Shown here piece after piece: positions 60,001 to 64,000 of a stretch of DNA of 64,000 nt; the first letter of the stretch is position 1; each line of letters opens with the position of its first letter. The notes under the pieces were generated by a model that saw only the letters and a program-made list of their open reading frames with translations, was not told where the DNA came from and did not search any database. The translations under genes were made by a program, and so were the position numbers. Source of the stretch: Aplectana chamaeleonis. Lineage: Eukaryota; Nematoda; Chromadorea; Rhabditida; Cosmocercidae. The stretch lies in NCBI GenBank assembly GCA_029168955.1, contig JAPDOI010000144.1, forward strand, positions 124,001 to 188,000, in the 5' to 3' direction.

Positions 60001-61857
60001 TTCCCTCTTTGTTTACAAGTACTACATATGGTTATTGTTTCAGCAGACACCTACAAAGCCGATGAATCTTATGACACAGTCTGTGTACAATACGGCAGCA
60101 GACACATGCTTAACGCCAGTCTCACGCTTACGAAGAAAGCCGCTGAATGCGCTGACGGCCAGTGTACCTAACAAGTTGCCGTGTTAGTTTTGTTTCTTGT
60201 AGACACTTATGTGTACTTCTTCCTTACCTTTAATTTCTGTGATTGTTTATGCTTAATACGAGAATTTATTCCAGCGTCAACGGCAGTTCCGGAAAAGAAA
60301 AAGTCGCCGCCCAAACTGAAGCCCCGAGTGCTTTCTGCGGTAGGAGCTAGGTTTTTCCTAGCCTTCTCGTGCGATGGCAGTCATCAGAATGTATATTTTT
60401 ATTTCAGAGTTTTCCAAATAAGCCACAGTCGCGTCCAAGATCTCAGCAATCTAAAGTCGCGTCAGACTCTCAAAGAAGGGAAAGTTCTCATTCTAACGAG
60501 ACACATTCATCAGCTGGAGCGAGAACGGCTGATTCGCCGTTGATTGATGGTGGCTCCATACCTGATGAAGTCCCTGTTGAAATACCAGAGATGGAGACGA
60601 ACAATCAGATTGACACGGTTGTAGTGGAGCCTCAGGTTTGTTTTCTTTTTTCGGCTTTGATTTCAACACGAAGCGTCACCAAAATGTCCACACTGCTTAA
60701 AGGCACAGTCCAACCTCGAAATCGTTTTTCTGCCTATATTGAAAACGGCCCCACACTCATTCCAATCATGTCTCTGGAATCGTACAAGACCCTCTAGGAA
60801 CGAAGTTATGGCCCCTCAAAAATTGAGCTAAGGAAGCTTGGTGGACGAGTTGTCCGTGGCTTTAACGTCATTTGCAACCGAAGTATGCGAGCCGACCTGA
60901 ATGGATAGAGAGGCTGAGAATGAAGGGGAAAAAACGCGGCTATTGATCGGTAATCATCGCTCATCTCGCCACTGTTGAGTACGAAACATCGTAAAAGGGG
61001 CGTGCCAAAGTGGCTTCCGGATGGGAGCCCCTGGGTGGCTTCTTCCTATAACTCGCTTAGACGGAGGAATTGAGAGCTCGCACTTGGCAGGTGCTATATG
61101 GGGTGGGTCTACTTCACAATGATGTGGAAATCTCAGATTTCGCCCCTGAGCGTGGACTGTGCCTTCAAGGAGCCATAATATCAACGCATTTTTTTTATTT
61201 TGTACGAATAGGGGTTTATAGACCATGGTGCTAATTTTTTGCTGGCATTTTAGCTTGAAGAGGTGATGCACGAGCACGTAGATGAGCCACAGAATCAATC
61301 GGAAGTTGAAGAAGTTGAGATTACTCACGAAACCATAAAGAGTGTTGCTGCTCCTGTCACAAATGCGGAACAGGTATGGTAGTTTCTCCTGTTTCTCATA
61401 GAACTTTCTGTTTTATTGAGATTCTTGCAGCCGGAGCAAGCGAGCGAAGAAGAATCTGGTGTTCAGCATATAATACAACTGGAGGAGACCAAACCCGCTG
61501 TGGTGGAACTGGTCAGTCCTTAATTAACACAAATGGCATGCTTACCAGATTTGAATCTCAAGAGTGAGTTCTTAAGGTGTACCATTCCGTCGTTGATGAT
61601 GCGAATGGGCCGATGACTGAAGTGGCTCATGTCGATGCAGCTGCCTCCGAACCAGCTGAAAAAGTTAGTTTTAGCGCGACTGCACTTTCCAGAAGCGCGC
61701 CATTCTTTCTGCTTAATTGAAAATGTGCAGTTGCAATTGCGAAATATAGGGCGGTGCGTCATTGGCAGACGAGCTAGCTGGTGTTTTTGATGAGCCTGTC
61801 CCGTCGCCGATTCTTGCGGTAACTGAGGACACCGCTGTTCCAGTTACTTCACCCGCG
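48031..61857 (+). CDS. Coiled-coil protein, possibly MAP7/ensconsin-like (12 exons, continues past window)
   Basis: Twelve exons join in phase (66, 122, 91, 162, 138, 139, 65, 228, 120, 81, 87, 108 nt; 469 codons) and the last ends at a GTGAGT donor, so the gene continues beyond the visible sequence. Residues 23-110 are a charged helix rich in Arg, Lys, Glu and Gln, predicted coiled coil. Residues about 114-120 read FGSSTPR. Residues 148-260 are Ser/Thr/Pro-rich and basic, and 262-469 are acidic with many Glu-Pro and Val-Glu runs. A basic helix followed by FGSSTPR-like sequence is reminiscent of MAP7/ensconsin proteins, which bind microtubules and recruit kinesin-1; this is from memory and unproven. 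Same strand as RIOK1, 2.2 kb downstream. Intron 5 (8.9 kb) contains nested LINEs. Other coiled-coil families are possible. Confidence 0.75.
48135..48437. mobile_element. hAT-type MITE in second gene intron 1
   Basis: CAGGGTCAAGCGGGG at the left and GCTTGACTCTG at the right, flanked by GTCTCGTG (48,127-48,134) and ATCTCGTG (48,438-48,445), an 8-bp duplication with one difference. Related to the copy at 31,602. Confidence 0.7.
48560..48681 (+). CDS. Second gene exon 2
   Basis: VRRRKEAAERVIRERHEALR continuing RQHEEKIHKINEERQKQQRE: strongly charged helix. Acceptor CTATCAG, donor GTAAGT with two leftover bases that form Leu with exon 3. Confidence 0.8.
48855..49955. repeat. Fold-back element, 1.1 kb, in second gene intron 2
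   Basis: GGGAACTATTTTTAGCCATA at the left matches TATGGCTAAAAGTAGTTCCC at the right. CATTCCGAATGAAATG and AGAGTCTGCATATGTCC are also inverted in the right arm. It contains the 81-bp tandem duplication at 49,270-49,431. Confidence 0.6.
49270..49431. repeat. Perfect 81-bp tandem duplication
   Basis: GACTAAACTACCGTATACCC through GTTCGTGTTCAGCA is present twice, at 49,270-49,350 and 49,351-49,431, with no difference I can see. This points to recent duplication. Confidence 0.85.
50137..50415 (+). other. Unrecognised ORF in second gene intron 2
   Basis: The second half (MVRHVGVSDEDERLRAAYMD from 50,269, ending KELIVDP) has protein-like composition, but no family is recognised. Its possible splice borders do not match the phase of exons 2 and 3. 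It may be chance or a fragment of another repeat. Confidence 0.15.
50579..50669 (+). CDS. Second gene exon 3
   Basis: KERHAKELKRQQEVLQRRMA then LMERDNSRKK: the coiled coil continues in phase. Acceptor TTTTTCAG, donor GTAAGT. Confidence 0.8.
50738..50899 (+). CDS. Second gene exon 4
   Basis: EILEKNHAVVSRLSANSSRK, then YAFGSSTPRELTFLENRYL. 54 codons in phase 0 after a 68-bp intron. FGSSTPR is the segment suggesting a MAP7-like protein. Confidence 0.8.
50959..51096 (+). CDS. Second gene exon 5
   Basis: SSPNGSVNGPGLRSAASSAM, then STSMYTPSRQDRSHQAASVA: Ser-rich basic linker of 46 codons. Acceptor TTTAG, donor GTGAGT opening the 8.9-kb intron. Confidence 0.75.
51097..52204. other. First part of second gene intron 5
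   Basis: Contains a short direct duplication (TTTTTGGATCTCC-CGATTCGCCGCAG, twice, 51,238-51,310). A 163-codon ORF at 51,139-51,630 spans it but has no domain and no phase-compatible splice borders that I could see. Confidence 0.3.
52205..52520. repeat. Fold-back element in second gene intron 5
   Basis: TTTTCGTGTTCAGCGCCTCA on the left and TGGACGCTGAACACGAATAT on the right are inverted matches, with CTCCGGCGCCCCAAAAATGG against its complement closer to the centre. Confidence 0.55.
52657..54836 (+). pseudogene. LINE polyprotein copy C, 5' part
   Basis: Starts at the same ATG as copy A. Leu-rich stretch then GVERNPGP (52,777-52,800) and the C4HC3 finger. The endonuclease is split by an extra CT pair near 53,060 and a later frame change. 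[11 protein letters not shown] and [10 protein letters not shown] remain readable (53,163-53,927). TGA near 53,925 replaces the expected Arg. The reverse transcriptase begins at 54,069 with [10 protein letters not shown] and LDLTKAFNTVN (Asp of motif A changed to Asn) and is cut at RARVM by copy D. Confidence 0.85.
54840..58262 (+). mobile_element. LINE copy D, full length, inserted in copy C
   Basis: Same GCTGCCGAGATGTCG start and (AAG)n end. It interrupts copy C in the reverse transcriptase region; AGAGTCATGT precedes it and AGAGTCCATGT follows, an imperfect target duplication. Length about 3.42 kb. It is the younger of the two but also mutated. Confidence 0.88.
54877..58227 (+). pseudogene. 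Broken LINE polyprotein, copy D
   Basis: The 2A-like motif reads GVEKNPGP (54,994-55,017). TAA at 55,066-55,068 stops the frame inside the finger. The frame 55,102-56,340 carries the rest of the finger and the most complete endonuclease in the window: [41 protein letters not shown] small deletion near 56,305 shifts frame. The frame 56,432-58,057 (541 codons) is a near-complete reverse transcriptase: [59 protein letters not shown] deletion near 58,045 separates the terminal CPDCGGPGHNTLHLFNC motif. Confidence 0.88.
58271..59476 (+). pseudogene. LINE polyprotein copy C, 3' part
   Basis: An uninterrupted 401-codon frame resumes exactly where the 5' part stopped ([10 protein letters not shown]). 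It contains [64 protein letters not shown] and the C-terminal CPDCG-x-VGHDTTHLF motif, whose last Cys is changed to Phe. It is open but headless because copy D separates it from the rest. Confidence 0.88.
59726..59794 (-). ncRNA. tRNA-like sequence (possible SINE head or tRNA pseudogene)
   Basis: On the minus strand TGGCCTAGAGGGAAGC fits an RNA polymerase III A box and GGTTCGATCCCC a B box. CCATCG and CGATG(C) at the ends can pair as an acceptor stem. The middle resembles a Glu-type arm (CTTCTCACCC), but the T stem pairs poorly, so a functional tRNA is doubtful. It lies 200 bp downstream of LINE copy C in the same intron. Confidence 0.4.
60044..60182 (+). CDS. Second gene exon 6
   Basis: QTPTKPMNLMTQSVYNTAAD, then LTPVSRLRRKPLNALTASVP. 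Acceptor GTTTCAG, donor GTTAGT; phase 0 in, one base out, fitting exons 5 and 7 across the LINE-filled intron. Confidence 0.65.
60275..60339 (+). CDS. Second gene exon 7
   Basis: STAVPEKKKSPPKLKPRVLS, a Lys/Pro-rich stretch typical of microtubule-binding linkers. Acceptor TTCCAG, donor GTAGGA. Confidence 0.7.
60408..60635 (+). CDS. Second gene exon 8
   Basis: 76 codons beginning SFPNKPQSRPRSQQSKVASD and ending in acidic VPVEIPEMETNNQIDTVVVE. Acceptor TTTCAG, donor GTTTGT. Confidence 0.78.
60697..61168. mobile_element. TTAA-ended MITE, copy M5, in second gene intron 8
   Basis: TTAAAGGCACAGTCCAACC at the left and GTGGACTGTGCCTTCAA at the right (one base changed in the right TTAA). Interior shared with M1 at 4,577 and M3 near 33,900. 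472 bp. Confidence 0.75.
61254..61373 (+). CDS. Second gene exon 9
   Basis: LEEVMHEHVDEPQNQSEVEE and further acidic residues, 40 codons, phase 0. The 618-bp intron before it contains MITE M5. Confidence 0.78.
61431..61511 (+). CDS. Second gene exon 10
   Basis: PEQASEEESGVQHIIQLEET, 27 codons, acceptor TTGCAG after a 57-bp intron, donor GTCAGT. Confidence 0.72.
61577..61663 (+). CDS. Second gene exon 11
   Basis: VYHSVVDDANGPMTEVAHVD, 29 codons; acceptor TTAAG is atypical, donor GTTAGT. Supported mainly by phase and composition. Confidence 0.6.
61750..61857 (+). CDS. Second gene exon 12 (not the last)
   Basis: GGASLADELAGVFDEPVPSP then a Thr/Val/Pro-rich end, 36 codons, donor GTGAGT. The acceptor ATATAG is weak. 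The following intron holds a mariner remnant and LINE copy E; the next exon was not found before 64,000. Confidence 0.62.
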
Positions 61858-62052
61858 GTGAGTCTGTTTATAGTAGTGTTCATAGTCATTCCTTGCTTCT
61901 GTTTTCCTTTGCTTAATGCACCTGCATAGCTCCATAGGGATAATTCCTTCCTTTTGGTTCCCCAAAAAATGCCATTGTCTGGTATTGAGCTTGAAACCGT
62001 TTTCTGAGGGTCGTTTCGGGTGCAGATTACGAATCTGAGGTCCATATGTCAA

Positions 62053-62619
62053 TACAGGTTGCGAGAAAATTACGTGCGTCAAAGAAAACGCTATAACTTG
62101 ATTTTTTCTCTAATAACTTATAGAACATTTATTTTCCTAACAACTAGAAGAATATGATTTAACACTCACAAGAGATTCTCGAAGTGGCTCCCATCAGCTT
62201 GTATGCAGGAGGCAAATCGTCTCTTTACCGAATCGACTGTGCGCCGCAGGTAGTCTACGTCTAGATTGTCCCATATTTATTTTAGTCTAAACTTTGCGCA
62301 ACTCGTATAAATTTAGCACTTTTCTATTCCTTAGTTTTTCCTCCGTATGGCCCCAAACAGAGAAGTCCAGAGAGTTAAGGTCCGGATTGTTTGATTGGAT
62401 AAAGATCTTTTGTCAGAAAGGAGCCAATCTTGGCTTTAAAAAAGCTAGTTGTCGTTTTGGCTCCGTGAGCCGGAGCCCAGTCCTGCATAAAGATCATATC
62501 TCGTTGACTTTGCTTCCAGGGGAGAACTGCTTTCGTAAGAATCTTATCTTGGTAGACTCTAGTAGACCTAATTAAATTGTATTTGAAGCTACGCGCACGT
62601 AATTTTCTAGCACCCTGTA
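62053..62619 (-). mobile_element. Mariner-type transposon remnant with both ends
   Basis: TACAGGTTGCGAGAAAATTA at the left and, inverted, TACAGGGTGCTAGAAAATTA at the right, continuing ACGTGCG on both sides, with TA at each outer edge. Only 567 bp remain, about half of a typical mariner, and the coding part is degenerate. Confidence 0.75.
62175..62515 (-). pseudogene. Mariner-type transposase C-terminal fragment
   Basis: Minus-strand frames show FMQDWAPAHGAKTT, a stop, then SPDLNSLDFSVWGHTEE and finally DNLDVDYLRRTVDSVKRRFA with CIQADGSHFENLL. These are the second catalytic Asp region, the PDLNxLD block and the C-terminal end of mariner/Tc1 transposases. Frame changes and a stop make it inactive; the N-terminal half is deleted. 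Confidence 0.75.
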
Positions 62620-62704
62620 TTTAAAAATTTTCGTCAGATTCGGTCCGAAGCTTCAAAATGGGGGGGGGAGATTTGCTGGCCAAACGCGACTTTTGAAGAT
62701 TTCC

Positions 62705-64000
62705 GCTGCCGAGATGTCGTACGTTCGTGCCGTGGCAGTGTGGAGGAAAGAAGATCGCCTCCGTGCAAACCGACGTCAACCCCTCCGAGAAGAGGGTTTT
62801 TGTCATGGGAGAGGTGCTGGTCGGCCGCAGCTCTCCTGAGGATTTTATTACAAAGGGCCGGCGTCGAGAGGAATCCAGGTCCAGCACGGAAGTATCCATG
62901 TGCCACCTGCGGCGAGGATGTTACCTGGCATAAAACAAGTGTCCAGTGCTTCGGATGCCAAAGGTGGGTGCACTTCTCCTGTTCGGGCCTCAGTTCTGTG
63001 AGGCATCATGACTCATCCTTTCGTTGTGTTCTATGCTCTGCCCCCAACAACTCCTGATTCCTCAATTACCAACCGCCCCTCTTCATTGTTCACATTAATC
63101 TCAACGGCCTTCGCAACAAGTTATCTGAACTCTCTCTATTCGCACGTTCTCATCACCCGGATGTTATCATGGTTCAAGAAACCAAGCTCTCTCCATCTAC
63201 CACTTTTCCCCAACCTAACATTCCGGGCTACACCGCCTATCACATGCCAAGGACAGCTCTTGGGGGCGGAGTGTCTACTTTCGTTCAATCTGCCTTACCT
63301 TCTCATATTATCCCTAATACTCCTAAGGACGGTACTCTCAGTACATTCCTGTCCACCTCCCCTCAAAACCCCTTTATCTCTATTTAACATATATATTCCT
63401 CCTATATCATCTTGTCCCCCCTCTTATAATCCTATTCCCCTCCTTAAGCAGTTGTACGACTGCTCACTCTCTTCAGCTGTCTTTGCAGGTGACTTCAATG
63501 CTCACACGTTCTGTTCCGCTCTTGATTCTGACGCCAGAGGAAGATGTCGAAGAATGGGCTGAGGAGTGTGACCTGGTTATCCTCAATGATGACCAGCCCA
63601 CTCGTCTCCCTGCCAACGGCCGACCTTCTAGCCCAGACATCTCTCTTGTGTCATCCAATCTCTCTAATGCTTGCACGTGGTCCACATCCACAACTCTCTC
63701 CAGTGATCACATTCCCGTCTTTGTCTATATTGATCTCTCTGACTCTCTTGCCCCTTACTCTGGTTTTCGTCATCGTACTTATCTTAATTTAGGCCTAGCA
63801 GACTGGACCCTGTTCAGAGATGTTGCACTTCGCCATGCGGTCGACTAACCATGGAATGGTGATGTTCATCAGAAAGAGCGCCATCTAACAAGTGCCATCC
63901 GCAAGGCCATGAAAGCTGCAATTCCTGAGGGTCGTGTCAAGACCTTTTTCCAAATGTCAGCAGGGAAATACTGCAGAAGATAAGAACCAGAGATGAGAAG
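62705..64000 (+). mobile_element. LINE copy E, cut by window edge
   Basis: Same GCTGCCGAGATGTCG 5' end as copies A-D. Only the first 1.3 kb lies in the window, in the intron after exon 12 of the second gene. The target duplication cannot be judged. Confidence 0.85.
62740..63848 (+). pseudogene. Broken LINE polyprotein, copy E (partial)
   Basis: GVERNPGP at 62,860-62,883, finger [10 protein letters not shown]...[12 protein letters not shown], then TGA near 63,055. The endonuclease is in at least three frames: [43 protein letters not shown]. It shares the TCTCAGTAC one-base loss with copy A. Another stop follows near 63,848. Confidence 0.82.

Overview
The window looks like nematode nuclear DNA, probably from a repeat-rich clade V worm such as a strongylid parasite. 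The nematode call rests on many 55-70 bp introns, short TTTCAG-type acceptors, and two multi-exon plus-strand genes whose exons keep reading phase. The species is not identifiable. No prokaryotic features are present; most long ORFs belong to transposable elements. Layout: 1-17,600 is intergenic and almost wholly repeats: a fold-back at 454-876, a TCGAATATCCGAC repeat in two clusters (2,045-3,215), an LTR-like GC-rich block split by a TTAA-ended MITE (3,725-5,290), a hAT-like element (6,810-8,417), a MITE (8,730-9,012), and a three-level nest at 10,272-16,592. In that nest a fold-back element holds a 5.8-kb hAT-like element, which holds a tandem repeat, which holds a second 1.8-kb hAT-like element; both hAT-like elements have perfect 8-bp target duplications. 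The first gene, 17,688-45,785, is a complete RIOK1 orthologue: 12 exons, 491 codons, every junction in phase, all kinase motifs intact. Its exons are compact, but introns 1, 4, 7 and 11 are swollen to 4.3, 9.6, 3.8 and 8.1 kb by repeats. Those introns hold two near-full-length LINEs, two older LINE fossils, several TTAA-ended fold-back MITEs and a 1.57-kb near-perfect palindrome. The second gene starts at 48,031 just after a TTTCAG that could be a trans-splice acceptor, and runs past the right edge; 12 in-phase exons (469 codons) are visible. It encodes a charged coiled-coil protein with an acidic, Ser/Pro-rich C-terminal part; I suggest, without certainty, a MAP7/ensconsin-like microtubule protein. 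Its 8.9-kb intron 5 contains one LINE inserted into another copy of the same LINE. The LINE family is the most notable item. Five copies share the same 5' end, and four of them are about 3.4-3.5 kb with 10-13 bp target duplications or a near equivalent and an (AAG)n tail. The predicted single polyprotein has a Leu-rich stretch, a 2A-like GVERNPGP motif, a C4HC3 PHD-like finger, an EEP endonuclease, a YADD reverse transcriptase and a C-terminal CCHHC motif. All copies are broken. A diverged relative at 34.9-36.6 kb keeps the 2A-like motif but has its 5' half inverted.
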